In this document: positions 25,503 through 34,027 of the stretch, piece by piece | How the letters are laid out: each line of letters opens with the position of its first letter | Numbering within the stretch: position 1 is the first letter of the stretch | NCBI GenBank assembly: GCA_964432565.1 | Contig: CAYSOA010000001.1 | Coordinates: forward strand, 62,001 to 126,000 | Direction of reading: 5' to 3' | Origin: CAIOHW01 sp964432565 | Lineage (GTDB): Bacteria > Bdellovibrionota > UBA1018 | Length of the DNA: 64,000 nucleotides | Notes under the pieces: generated by a model | What the model was told of the DNA's origin: nothing | The model's database searches: none | Seen by the model: only the letters and a program-made list of their open reading frames with translations | Position numbers and translations under genes: made by a program

Positions 25503-27434
25503 TCAGACTTCCTTGAAGTCCGCGTCGATGACGTCGTCCTTCTTGCCTTCCTTCGTCTCGCCTTCCGCGCCTCCGGCAGCACCGGCATGGCCACCTGCGG
25601 CTTCCGCTCCGGCACCTGGCTGGGGTCCGGCCTGCTTGTACATCTGTTCGGCCATCTTGTTCGAGGCGGCAGTCAGTGCTTCGGTGGCCTTCTTCAGTTC
25701 GTCTGCGTCCTTGCTGTCAAGGTGCTTGCGCGCCTCCACGAGGGCGTCTTCGACCTGTTTCTTCGTGTCGGCTTCGATCTTCTCGCCATTCTCCTTGAGC
25801 GTCTTTTCGATCGTGTAGATCAGTCCATCCAGCGTGTTGTGCGCATTGACGACTTCCTTGCGCTTCTCGTCCTCGGCGCGGTGCTCTTCGGCCTCGCGCT
25901 GCATGCGCTTGATCTCTTCTTCCGAGAGACCGCCGGCCGCGGTGATCTTGATCGACTGCTCCTTGCCCGTGCCCAGGTCCTTGGCTCCCACGTGCACGAT
26001 GCCGTTGGCGTCGATATCGAAAGTGACTTCAACCTGCGGAACGCCCCGAGGTGCCGGCGGAATGCCGACCAAGTCGAAGCGCCCAAGAGACTTGTTGTGC
26101 TCTGCGAACTCGCGCTCTCCCTGAAGCACATGGATGGTCACGGCCGACTGATTATCGGCAGCCGTCGAGAACACTTGGGACTTCTTCGAAGGAATGGTGG
26201 TGTTCTTCTCGATCAGCTTGGTGAACACGCCGCCGAGAGTTTCGATCCCGAGAGAAAGCGGGGTCACGTCGAGCAAAAGCACGTCCTTGACGTCGCCCTT
26301 CAGCACGCCGCCCTGGATCGCTGCACCGACGGCGACCACTTCGTCCGGGTTGACGCCCTTGCTGGGCTCCTTCCCGAAGATCTCCTTCACCTTGGCCTGC
26401 ACGCGGGGCATGCGGGTCATGCCGCCTACCAGGATGACTTCGTCGATCTGGGTCTTCGAGATGCCGGCGTCCTTGATGCAGGTCTCGCAGGGGCCGACCA
26501 TGTTGTCGATCAGATCGGCGACGAGCGCTTCAAGCTTCGATCGGGTCAGCTGCAGGTTCATGTGCTTGGGGCCCGATGCGTCCGCGGTGATGAAGGGCAG
26601 ATTGATGTCGGTGGACATCGTGCCGGAGAGCTCGTGCTTGGCCTTCTCGGCAGCTTCCTTCAGGCGCTGGAGGGCCATCTTGTCCTTGCGGAGGTCGATC
26701 CCGTTTTCCTTTTTGAACTCATCGGCCATCCAGTCGATGATCCGCTGGTCGAAGTTCGCGCCGCCCAGGAAGGTATCTCCGTTGGTGGCCTTCACTTCGA
26801 ACACGCCGTCGCCCATCTCGAGGATGGAGACGTCGAAGGTGCCGCCGCCAAGGTCGAAGACGGCAACGGTCATGTTCTTGCCCTTCTTGTCCAGACCGTA
26901 GGCAAGGGCGGCAGCCGTGGGCTCGTTGATGATGCGCTTCACTTCCAGGCCTGCGATGCGGCCGGCGTCCTTGGTCGCCTGGCGCTGAGCATCGTTGAAG
27001 TAGGCAGGCACCGTGACCACGGCCTCGGTCACGGGTTCGCCGAGATAGTCTTCGGCCGTCTTCTTCATCTTTTGAAGAACCAGAGCTGAGATTTCCTCGG
27101 GAGCCATGTCGCGGTCGGCAGTGTGAATCCAGGCGTCGCCGTTCTTCGAGCCGACGATTTTGAACGGAGCGACCTTGGTGAACTCGTCCACTTCCCGCGA
27201 AGTCAGCTTGCGGCCGATCAGGCGTTTGGCTTCGAAGATCGTGCGGTCGGGGTTGGTCACGGCCTGTCGCTTGGCGGTCTGGCCGACCAGTTTTTCGCCC
27301 GAGGCAGTGAAGGCGACGATCGACGGCGTGGTGTTGGCGCCTTCAGCGTTGGCGATCACCTTGGCATCGCCACCTTCAAGGACGGCAACGCAGGAGTTCG
27401 TAGTACCCAAGTCAATTCCAATGATTTTTCCCAT
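25503..27434 (-). CDS. dnaK: Chaperone protein DnaK (Hsp70)
   Basis: The 643-residue Hsp70 is complete. The ATPase domain opens 'MGKIIGIDLGTTNSCVAVLE' and carries 'AVFDLGGGTFDVSILE' and 'VILVGGMTRMPRVQAKVKEI'. The interdomain linker and substrate-binding domain follow ('DVLLLDVTPLSLGIETLGG'). The C-terminus is Gly/Ala-rich and ends in the EEVD-like bacterial tail ('KKDDVIDADFKEV'). It is the central ATP-dependent folding chaperone of the cytoplasm. It lies between grpE and dnaJ, and an RpoH-like promoter precedes it. Confidence 0.99.
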   Translation of the reverse strand: MGKIIGIDLGTTNSCVAVLEGGDAKVIANAEGANTTPSIVAFTASGEKLVGQTAKRQAVTNPDRTIFEAKRLIGRKLTSREVDEFTKVAPFKIVGSKNGDAWIHTADRDMAPEEISALVLQKMKKTAEDYLGEPVTEAVVTVPAYFNDAQRQATKDAGRIAGLEVKRIINEPTAAALAYGLDKKGKNMTVAVFDLGGGTFDVSILEMGDGVFEVKATNGDTFLGGANFDQRIIDWMADEFKKENGIDLRKDKMALQRLKEAAEKAKHELSGTMSTDINLPFITADASGPKHMNLQLTRSKLEALVADLIDNMVGPCETCIKDAGISKTQIDEVILVGGMTRMPRVQAKVKEIFGKEPSKGVNPDEVVAVGAAIQGGVLKGDVKDVLLLDVTPLSLGIETLGGVFTKLIEKNTTIPSKKSQVFSTAADNQSAVTIHVLQGEREFAEHNKSLGRFDLVGIPPAPRGVPQVEVTFDIDANGIVHVGAKDLGTGKEQSIKITAAGGLSEEEIKRMQREAEEHRAEDEKRKEVVNAHNTLDGLIYTIEKTLKENGEKIEADTKKQVEDALVEARKHLDSKDADELKKATEALTAASNKMAEQMYKQAGPQPGAGAEAAGGHAGAAGGAEGETKEGKKDDVIDADFKEV

Positions 27435-27460
27435 TTTCAGTTCCTCAATTCTCTTGCTCT

Positions 27461-27489
27461 TAAAGTGGGTTTGCTTTCGTTCTTGTCAA
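27461..27489 (-). promoter_or_regulatory. Candidate RpoH-type promoter before dnaK
   Basis: On the minus strand TTGACAA (27489-27483) is followed after 13 bp by CCCACTTTA (27469-27461), close to the sigma-32 pattern CTTGAAA-N13/15-CCCCATTTA. TTGACA with a TTTAAG -10 also gives a poor sigma-70 reading (19-bp spacer). It lies 27 bp upstream of the dnaK ATG and could supply dnaK-dnaJ independently of the grpE promoter. Confidence 0.45.
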
Positions 27490-27515
27490 TTTTGGTCCCG
27501 TGAAGGGGTGCAAAA

Positions 27516-28046
27516 TCAGGGGGTTGTCGCGGCAGGCCCGGAACTTACCACCACGCGTGCGGGCCTCAGCAGACGACCGTGAATCGTGTAGCCTCTCTGG
27601 TGCTCCTGGGTGATCGTCCCTGCTGGAGCGTCTGCGGGCTCCTGGCCGACGGCTTCATGAATGTGGGGGTCGAAGCTCTGACCGGTGGCCGCAACGCTTT
27701 CCACACCATGCCGTTGCAGGGTGGACAGCATCTGGTCGAGCACCATCTGAATGCCCGCACGGAGGTTCTTGTCGGTGGTTTCGGGAATGTGGTCGACCGC
27801 CCGCTGCAGGTTGTCCGCCACTTGGAGGAGGTCTCTGGCGGCATTTTCAAAGCCGAACTTCACGAGATCGGCCCGCTCCCGAATCGCCCGCTTTTTGAAG
27901 TTCTCGAAGTCTGCGTAGAGGTAGACGTACCTTTGCTGTTCCGCCTTGAGCTGCTCGCCGAGGTCGGTCGCCTGCGGTTCGGCCGGGACCTCGTGGGACG
28001 AAGGCGTCTGGCTGTCGGGCTTCTGGTCGTGTGGAATGTCGGACAC
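27516..28046 (-). CDS. grpE: Nucleotide exchange factor GrpE
   Basis: The 176-residue product has the GrpE layout: a disordered N-terminus (1-35), a long helix ('QRYVYLYADFENFKKRAIRE') with the conserved 'YADFENFKKR' motif, and the C-terminal beta domain ('VESVAATGQSFDPHIHEAVG', 'GYTIHGRLLRPARVVVS'). It releases ADP from DnaK. The start is GTG with AAGGAG about 10 nt upstream. It lies 81 bp before dnaK and is preceded by an RpoH-like promoter. Confidence 0.97.
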   Translation of the reverse strand: MSDIPHDQKPDSQTPSSHEVPAEPQATDLGEQLKAEQQRYVYLYADFENFKKRAIRERADLVKFGFENAARDLLQVADNLQRAVDHIPETTDKNLRAGIQMVLDQMLSTLQRHGVESVAATGQSFDPHIHEAVGQEPADAPAGTITQEHQRGYTIHGRLLRPARVVVSSGPAATTP

Positions 28047-28078
28047 GCGGTGGCTCTCCTTACAGGATTTAGGCCCCT

Positions 28079-28108
28079 TACTATGGGCACGGGTCTGGAG
28101 TCGTCAAG
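28079..28108 (-). promoter_or_regulatory. Candidate RpoH (sigma-32) heat-shock promoter of grpE-dnaK-dnaJ
   Basis: On the minus strand CTTGACG (28108-28102) is separated by 14 bp from CCCATAGTA (28087-28079), resembling the sigma-32 consensus CTTGAAA-N13/15-CCCCATTTA. Transcription would begin about 25-30 nt upstream of the grpE GTG. The same bases also give a fair sigma-70 match (TTGACG-N16-CATAGT). No CIRCE inverted repeat is present, which favours positive control by RpoH over HrcA repression. Confidence 0.55.
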
Positions 28109-28120
28109 TCGCTCCCTGAT

Positions 28121-29323
28121 TTAGGCGAGCGAGGCAATTACCTGATCCGAAAGGGCAAAGCCTCGAGCCGTCGGGCGCATCCGGGCGGAATCCTCGGGGT
28201 GGACTTCGAGAAGGCCCATCTCTTCAAGAGCTGCTGCGCGGCGGCTCCTGGACTCGTCCGTCAGCCAGGCTCTGGGAAAGCCCTTTGCCAGGCGCAGCGC
28301 CAGCATCCATTTTTCGAGTTCAGAGTCGCTGGGGGCGAGCTGTTCGGTCCATTCAATGGGAAGCTGTCCTTCCTTCAGTAGTCCGGCGTATTTGTGAAGG
28401 GACGAAACGTTCTTCCAGCGCCAGCCCGCCGGGCCCATCGAGGGATCGAAGGCGTGGGCCGACGGGCCTGCCGCCAAATAGCCCTGGCGAGTCCAGTAGG
28501 CCAGATTGTGGCGGGCCTGTTTCCCGGGCTTCGCGAAGTTTGAAATTTCATAGTGTTCGAAGCCCTGTGAGGTCATCCACCGATCGATCAAGAGCAGGTG
28601 TTCCAGCTGCTCGTCCTCGTTTGGGAGCTCCCGATGCATCTTGTGGGATTTCGGAAGCGTCAGCAGATAGCAGCTCAGGTGCGTAATCGGATAACGAGTC
28701 AGCGTGTCGAGCGCCACTTCGAGATCCTGAAGGGTTTGGCGGGGCACCCCGCAAAGCAGGTCGACCGAAACATTCTCGAAGCCGGCTTCAAAGATCGCAT
28801 CGAGACTTTCGAGCGCTTTGTCTCGCGAATGGACGCGTCCTAGCCTGAGCAGCAGGTCGTCCCGAAGCGCCTGAACCCCCATGCTGACGCGGTTTACTCC
28901 GAGCGCACGGTATTGCTCGAGGCGGTGACGGTCGACCGACGAGGGGTTGGCTTCCATCGTCCATTCGGTGCGTGCCGTGGAGCGAGTCACGCGCCACAGG
29001 GGCTCGAGCGCCCTCGCCATCGAATCAGGGGGCGTCATGCTGGGCGTGCCCCCGCCCATGAAGATCGTCTCGAGCTCGGCGGCAAAGCGGGCTCTGGGCG
29101 CCGAGACCTCGTCAGGAGAGTGGTCCGTCTTCTGTCTGGACGCGCTTAACGGCGCACCTCCGGCGAGAAGTTCCAGTTCTGTGCGCAAAGCAGTCTCGAA
29201 GAGCGGGGCGTCGGAGTCCTTCGTTCTTTCGCGTCCAATCGAATAGAAGTCACAATAATGACACTTCGACTCGCAGAACGGAAAATGGAGGTAGAGGGAG
29301 CTGACGCCGTCGGACCTTTGCAT
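28121..29323 (-). CDS. hemW: Radical SAM haem chaperone HemW
   Basis: The start at 29323 gives MQRSDGVSSLYLHFPFCESK, and 400 residues follow. The radical-SAM cluster motif CxxxCxxC is at C17, C21 and C24, followed by Phe ('CHYCDF') and not the fourth Cys found in the oxygen-independent coproporphyrinogen oxidase HemN, so HemW is the better call. GGGTPS lies at 90-95, and the HemN_C domain is C-terminal. HemW inserts haem into respiratory enzymes. It lies 74 bp upstream of grpE on the same strand and is divergent from the M16 protease with 67 bp between the starts. Confidence 0.93.
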   Translation of the reverse strand: MQRSDGVSSLYLHFPFCESKCHYCDFYSIGRERTKDSDAPLFETALRTELELLAGGAPLSASRQKTDHSPDEVSAPRARFAAELETIFMGGGTPSMTPPDSMARALEPLWRVTRSTARTEWTMEANPSSVDRHRLEQYRALGVNRVSMGVQALRDDLLLRLGRVHSRDKALESLDAIFEAGFENVSVDLLCGVPRQTLQDLEVALDTLTRYPITHLSCYLLTLPKSHKMHRELPNEDEQLEHLLLIDRWMTSQGFEHYEISNFAKPGKQARHNLAYWTRQGYLAAGPSAHAFDPSMGPAGWRWKNVSSLHKYAGLLKEGQLPIEWTEQLAPSDSELEKWMLALRLAKGFPRAWLTDESRSRRAAALEEMGLLEVHPEDSARMRPTARGFALSDQVIASLA

Positions 29324-29390
29324 GCGCCCCAGTACTAGCGTGCGAGAAGGGTGGCGGCCACCCTCAAAATGGTCCAGAATCGGAGGCCAC

Positions 29391-32060
29391 ATGAAAATCC
29401 CCTTCGATCGGCCATTTGAAGAGCGTCTCAGCAACGGCATTCCCGTGATCTTCCAGCATTTTGATGGGGCGGTTGCCTCGATCTACTGGTGGAACCAGGT
29501 GGGCAGCTGTGACGAGCAAAAGGGAGAGGAGGGGTTTGCCCATTTTCTCGAGCACATGCTCTTCAAGGACACGAGCGCCAAGGAGACCGGTGCGGCCTCG
29601 AGCGGCAAGACCGCTCGGGCCATCGAGTCGCTGGGTGGGGACATCAACGCCTACACCTCGTTCGATCAGACGGTCTATCACGTCACCTGTTCGGAGCATC
29701 ACTGGGAGCGCGTACTTCAGGAGTTCGCGGTTCTGGCCCGTCCCCAGCGCTTTTTGAAAGAGGACTTCACCCGCGAGCGCGAGGTGATTCTTGAGGAGCT
29801 TCGAAAGAATGAGGACTCCCCCGAGCGGCAGCACTTTCAGGCACTTTTCAGCAGCACGTTCAGTCGTCATCCGTACGGTCGCCCGGTCATCGGGTACGTG
29901 AAGACGTTGAAGGCCGCTACCGTATCGAAGCTCGAAGCCTTCTATCGGCGAAATTATGTGTCGAGCCGCATGGGGATCGTGATGGTCGGTCCGATCGCCG
30001 ATGAACAGGGATCTCGAGTGAGGCGTCTGATGGCGCTCCTTGAAAAACATTTCGGCTCTGGCGTCTTTCCAAGGAAGGAGACGCCGAGATTCCCTCGCCC
30101 GGCTGAGTCGATGCTCCAAAAAGACATTTCGGTCATTTCGCGCGAGTTTGAAGTGCAGATGCCTTCGGTAAATTTTGCGTTTCGGGTTCCAGAACTCTCC
30201 CACCCGGATCTTGCGGCACTCGACCTTCTTTCGGGGGCGTTGTCGATGGGCGAGAGTTCGCGCATCTATCAGTCGCTGTTCAATGAGAAGTCACTCGTCA
30301 CCGAGGTCAGCGGCGGGCTTTATGTTCCACATGATCCGGGGATGCTCTACTTTCATCTCGATCTCGAATCACCCGCCAAGATCGCACCTGCCCTTGAGGA
30401 GACATTTCGTCTGCTTGAAGAGAGCCGGGAGCGTCCGCTGAGCTCAACCGAGGTGGAGCGGGTTCTTGCGCATGCTGAAAGCGACCGCCTTTATTCCCTG
30501 CAGACCGCCGATGGGATTGCCGGCCGGCTCGGTTTCCTGCGTTTCGTGGTCAATGATCTGGGCTACGATGACCGCTATCTGGCCGAATTGCGTGGGGTCA
30601 CTCCCGAGCGCGTTCGTCATGTCGCCCACGAATACCTCGACTGCTCCCGAATGAGTGGAGCGTTTTTGGTTCCGAAGGCACGAAGGGAAGAAGTGGACAT
30701 CTCGGTCCTGCCTGCCGCGGCAAAGCGTTATCTGCCTGCCTCGGTGGTGAAGGCTGCGGTGCGAAAGCGCTCCGGTCGAAAGCAGAAGGGCGCGGAATCA
30801 CCCTGCCAGGAGTGGAAGCTGGAGTCGGGTCTGACCGTACTTCACCGCGAACGGTCCCAGTCCCATGTTGTCAGCGTCCAGGCCTGCGTGCAGGGGGGGC
30901 TGCGCCTGGAGATCGGAGACCCGCTGTTTTCGTCGGAAGAAGACTGGGGTGTGAGCCAGTGCCTCGCGATGACTTGGAACAAAGGCACCCTTGCCCATGG
31001 AGCCAGAGGGATTGCGGAACTCGTCGAAGGACGTGCGGCCAGCCTCGATGGATTTTCAGGACGAAACACCATCGGGCTTCAGATGACCTCCTTGGCCCGG
31101 GACTTTTCGACGCTTCAGCCGCTATTTGACGATGTGCTGCTGCATGCAAGCTTTCCTGAAGAGGAGGTGGGGCACTCGCGACGAATTCTTGAGGAGTCGA
31201 TTCGTAGCGTTGAGGACCACTCCAGCCAGCTCTGCTCGAGGCTTTTTCTGGAGACGCTGTATGACGAACACCCCTATAGGCGCGCGGCGCACGGCAGCCT
31301 CGAGAGCATTTCGCGATTCGATTCCGCCAAGCTTCGATCATACCTTCTTCACTGGCTTCGACCGGAGCGCGCCGTGATCTCCGTCGTCGGACGAGTTTCG
31401 CGTCCTGCCGTCGAGGCCTGGGTCGAGGAGTTGGACGCCCAGTGGCGGTCGGTTCTGACGGGAACGGTGCATCGCCCGGTCTGCGAGTCGTTGCAAAGCG
31501 AAGCCAGTCTGAAGGGGCCGCGCTGGGTGGAGCGCCGTCTGGGGCGCGAGCAGGTGCACATCCTGATCGGCGGACTCGGCAGCACCATGGGGTCGGCTGA
31601 TCGGGACGCGATTCGCCTGCTTCACACGATTCTTGGCGGTCAAAGTGGCAGACTCTTCATCGAGCTTCGTGAAAAGCAGGGGCTGGCCTACACTGTGTCG
31701 CCGCTCGGTTTCGAGGGCATCGAGAGAGGATACCAGGGAATCTACATCGCCTGTTCACCGGAGAAGGAGAAACGGGCCATCGAGGGAATTCATGCCGTTT
31801 TGGCGCGCCTTGCGCGCACCGGGCCGAGCTCCGCCGAAATGAAGCGAGCCAAGGAATACTACCTTGGTCGTCGCGCCATGGATTTGCAGAGCGACTCCTC
31901 GTTGGCCAGCTTCTACGGTCTCGAGCGAGTCTATGGACTGCAGCCGAGAGGTGACGCCGAAGCCCGACGTCGCATCGAGGCCGTCACCGCCCGGCAGGTT
32001 CAGCAGGTCTGCAGGAAATATCTGGTCGATGCCCATCTCGTGACGGCTGTCGTGGGATGA
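29391..32060 (+). CDS. M16 family zinc metallopeptidase (two M16 domains)
   Basis: The ATG at 29391 has a GGAGG SD five bases away. The 889-residue protein carries the inverted zinc motif HFLEH at 51-55 with the third ligand Glu in 'REREVILEEL' (about E131, the usual 76-residue spacing). A second, non-catalytic M16 domain follows (about 480-880) with the substrate-binding 'LREKQGLAYTVSPLGFEG'. It resembles pitrilysin- or PqqL-like single-chain proteases. There is no signal peptide, so it is cytoplasmic unless exported in another way. MarC follows after 7 bp. Confidence 0.93.
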   Translation: MKIPFDRPFEERLSNGIPVIFQHFDGAVASIYWWNQVGSCDEQKGEEGFAHFLEHMLFKDTSAKETGAASSGKTARAIESLGGDINAYTSFDQTVYHVTCSEHHWERVLQEFAVLARPQRFLKEDFTREREVILEELRKNEDSPERQHFQALFSSTFSRHPYGRPVIGYVKTLKAATVSKLEAFYRRNYVSSRMGIVMVGPIADEQGSRVRRLMALLEKHFGSGVFPRKETPRFPRPAESMLQKDISVISREFEVQMPSVNFAFRVPELSHPDLAALDLLSGALSMGESSRIYQSLFNEKSLVTEVSGGLYVPHDPGMLYFHLDLESPAKIAPALEETFRLLEESRERPLSSTEVERVLAHAESDRLYSLQTADGIAGRLGFLRFVVNDLGYDDRYLAELRGVTPERVRHVAHEYLDCSRMSGAFLVPKARREEVDISVLPAAAKRYLPASVVKAAVRKRSGRKQKGAESPCQEWKLESGLTVLHRERSQSHVVSVQACVQGGLRLEIGDPLFSSEEDWGVSQCLAMTWNKGTLAHGARGIAELVEGRAASLDGFSGRNTIGLQMTSLARDFSTLQPLFDDVLLHASFPEEEVGHSRRILEESIRSVEDHSSQLCSRLFLETLYDEHPYRRAAHGSLESISRFDSAKLRSYLLHWLRPERAVISVVGRVSRPAVEAWVEELDAQWRSVLTGTVHRPVCESLQSEASLKGPRWVERRLGREQVHILIGGLGSTMGSADRDAIRLLHTILGGQSGRLFIELREKQGLAYTVSPLGFEGIERGYQGIYIACSPEKEKRAIEGIHAVLARLARTGPSSAEMKRAKEYYLGRRAMDLQSDSSLASFYGLERVYGLQPRGDAEARRRIEAVTARQVQQVCRKYLVDAHLVTAVVG

Positions 32061-32067
32061 GCGGACG

Positions 32068-32661
32068 ATGAAATCCTGGCTGAGCTCGTTCACGGCGATC
32101 TTCGTAGCGATGGACATCATCGGAACCCTTCCGATCTACTTCAAGCTCACGGAGAGGTTGGGTGACGATGAGCGGCGCAGGATCGTTAATTTCTCGATCC
32201 TGGTGGCTCTGGCCACCGCTCTGGCGTTTGCCTTTGTGGGTCAGGCGGTGTTTGGGTTTCTGGGGATTGACGTTGCCGACTTCAGGGTGGCGGGTGGACT
32301 CATTTTGCTGCTCATCTCTCTGGCCGACCTTGTTGGAAAGCCCGAGCACGAGACCCGAATCACCGGCTCCTCGGGGGTGGTCCCACTGGCCGTGCCCCTG
32401 ATTTCGGGTCCGGCAGTGCTGACCGCCATCATCCTACATATCGAATCCTACGGACAGGTGGTGGCCATCTCAGCCCTTCTGGCCAACTTTGCGCTCGCCT
32501 GGCTGCTGATGCTCAAGTCAGCCACCGTTTATCGCCTTTTGGGCAAGGACGGTGCGGTTGTGGTCTCGAAGCTGGTGGCCCTGCTGCTGGCGGCAATCGC
32601 CGTTTCGATGATTCGCGGGGGGCTCATTCAGATGTTCAACGGAGCGATCGCCGGGCGCTAG
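32068..32661 (+). CDS. MarC family integral membrane protein
   Basis: The 197-residue hydrophobic protein has about six transmembrane helices. Family motifs are 'IFVAMDIIGTLPIYFKLTER' at the N-terminus, 'FRVAGGLILLLISLADLVG', and 'VPLAVPLISGPAVLTAIILH' in the middle. MarC proteins sit in the inner membrane; despite the name, their function is unresolved and a role in antibiotic resistance was not supported. The gene follows the M16 protease closely and shares a CTAG stop overlap with the convergent downstream gene. Confidence 0.93.
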   Translation: MKSWLSSFTAIFVAMDIIGTLPIYFKLTERLGDDERRRIVNFSILVALATALAFAFVGQAVFGFLGIDVADFRVAGGLILLLISLADLVGKPEHETRITGSSGVVPLAVPLISGPAVLTAIILHIESYGQVVAISALLANFALAWLLMLKSATVYRLLGKDGAVVVSKLVALLLAAIAVSMIRGGLIQMFNGAIAGR

Positions 32662-33305
32662 GGATTCGGCTTGGCGACTGGCGCCGAAGCGGGGGCTGCT
32701 TTCTCCTCGGCCCGGTCATCCTCGAAGGCGCATTGGTAGTGCACCTGAAGCTGTCGGAGGGTTCGGTGGAACTCTTCTTCGCCGTCCGGTCCCGAAAACT
32801 CGACGAAGATTTCACGGACTTCATCCCAGGCTCGCTGTGAGGGTCCGGCCTTGAGTGCCGCATCGAGCTTTCGAAGCAACAGAGGATGGCGTCTCGGGTG
32901 AATGAGGGAGGTGGTTGCCTCGGCAAAGGCGGTTCTGTCGCCTGTTCGATGTACCTTGGTCACGGCCTCTTCAAAACGCAGGCGTTTCTCGAGCAGTTCG
33001 ATGCGCTTGGAGCGATACTTTGAAAACTTTTCAGGCACTCGTTTTTCGGCCTTCAGTCTCTCGATGAAGTTGCTCAGTTCACCGGTTCCGGCCCCGGATG
33101 GTGTTTGCTCCGGGCTGATGCGGTGAATGGCAAGAAGCTGATCGCTCGAAAAAGTTCCTGCAGGTCCACCGAGCTGGCAGGGGTGGCCGAAGAGCAGAAC
33201 CTGAATCTGTTCGGCTGCTGCCGGCATCGTCCAGAGAGCAAGGCCGATCGCACAGCAGAGAGCCAAATATCTGGCATAAGTTGGCGTGTGATTTTGGCGC
33301 TTCAC
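32658..33305 (-). CDS. Exported protein of unknown function (215 aa)
   Basis: The GTG start at 33305, with GGGAG 7 nt upstream, gives a standard signal peptide ('YLALCCAIGLALWTMPAAAE', about residues 12-31). A longer frame upstream is open but starts before a signal peptide would be expected. The mature part has one charged helical region ('LSNFIERLKAEKRVPEKFSK', about 80-130), two cysteines and an Ala/Pro-rich C-terminus. I do not recognise it. Its stop overlaps that of marC (CTAG, 32658-32661). It is divergent from the next plus-strand gene. Confidence 0.75.
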   Translation of the reverse strand: MKRQNHTPTYARYLALCCAIGLALWTMPAAAEQIQVLLFGHPCQLGGPAGTFSSDQLLAIHRISPEQTPSGAGTGELSNFIERLKAEKRVPEKFSKYRSKRIELLEKRLRFEEAVTKVHRTGDRTAFAEATTSLIHPRRHPLLLRKLDAALKAGPSQRAWDEVREIFVEFSGPDGEEEFHRTLRQLQVHYQCAFEDDRAEEKAAPASAPVAKPNP

Positions 33306-33331
33306 GTGTGTCTCCCGCGACTCGACCTCAT

Positions 33332-33362
33332 TTGACTCTCGTCCCCACAAGCGTAGCATAAA
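33332..33362 (+). promoter_or_regulatory. Candidate promoter of the 210-aa protein gene
   Basis: TTGACT (33332-33337) and CATAAA (33357-33362) are separated by 19 bp. Transcription would begin near 33369, upstream of a GGAGG SD and the ATG at 33389. This supports the 33389 start over a GTG at 33365. The spacer is longer than ideal. Confidence 0.35.
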
Positions 33363-33388
33363 AGGTGGAACAGGAGGGCGCCTGCGAA

Positions 33389-34021
33389 ATGCCAAAGGGT
33401 CGATCCCGGAACCAACCTGGCGACCAGCTGAAGCTGGTGGCGGAGCCGAAGGAATTCTTTTACGAACTGATTCGTGGCGCACTGTCCTCACAGCGCGTGA
33501 CGGTACATCCCGAGACCGAGTTTTATCTTGTCCACCTGATGGAGCGATTCATGACGACGGACTCGCTGTACGCACGCAATGGAGAGGGGGCTCCACGCGA
33601 GGAGGCGCTGGCCCTCATGGTGAAGGATGCGCTGGATGAGGCCGCCCCCGAGCAGCAGCGCGCGATGTTTCGTCATGTTGGAGATTTTTCGCTCTATGTG
33701 GCGGGATTTTTTCAAGACAGCCTGAACCGCAAGGTGGTCGACGTAGACTACTACATTGGCATGGGAGGTGCGGCCTATCGTGCTGCCGCAAACCGAGAAG
33801 GCTCGCACCAGCGCCAGAGAACCTATGGCGAACTTTCAGAAAAGTTCCCGAAGTTCGTGGATGTTCTTGCGGAGGTGAGCGAAAAGACGACTCCCCGGAG
33901 CGAAAAGGATCTTCTGAGAATGTACGACGTTTGGCTCCGTACCGGGAGCGAGCGTGCGGCTCGCGCCCTGCAGGATGCCGGAATTCTCCCCTCTGCCTCA
34001 GCCCGAAAAACGGTGCAGTGA
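33389..34021 (+). CDS. Conserved protein of unknown function (210 aa)
   Basis: The protein begins MPKGRSRNQPGDQLKLVAEP and is cytoplasmic, with neither signal peptide nor membrane helix. The core 'FYLVHLMERFMTTDSLY', 'FSLYVAGFFQDSLNRKVVDV' and 'DYYIGMGGAAYRAAANREG' looks conserved, and I have an impression of related proteins in deltaproteobacteria and Bdellovibrio, where the function is unknown. It is mostly helical. A GTG eight codons upstream is a less likely start. It converges on the cyclophilin gene with 6 bp between the stops. Confidence 0.78.
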   Translation: MPKGRSRNQPGDQLKLVAEPKEFFYELIRGALSSQRVTVHPETEFYLVHLMERFMTTDSLYARNGEGAPREEALALMVKDALDEAAPEQQRAMFRHVGDFSLYVAGFFQDSLNRKVVDVDYYIGMGGAAYRAAANREGSHQRQRTYGELSEKFPKFVDVLAEVSEKTTPRSEKDLLRMYDVWLRTGSERAARALQDAGILPSASARKTVQ

Positions 34022-34027
34022 GAACTC

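Noticed and set aside
25179..27089. A 636-codon open frame on the plus strand opposite dnaK and dnaJ
   Set aside because: It is antisense to two highly conserved chaperone genes and its translation is low-complexity, typical of a GC-rich mirror frame.
27435..28120. CIRCE operator for HrcA near grpE and dnaK
   Set aside because: I searched both gaps for TTAGCACTC-N9-GAGTGCTAA and found no match.
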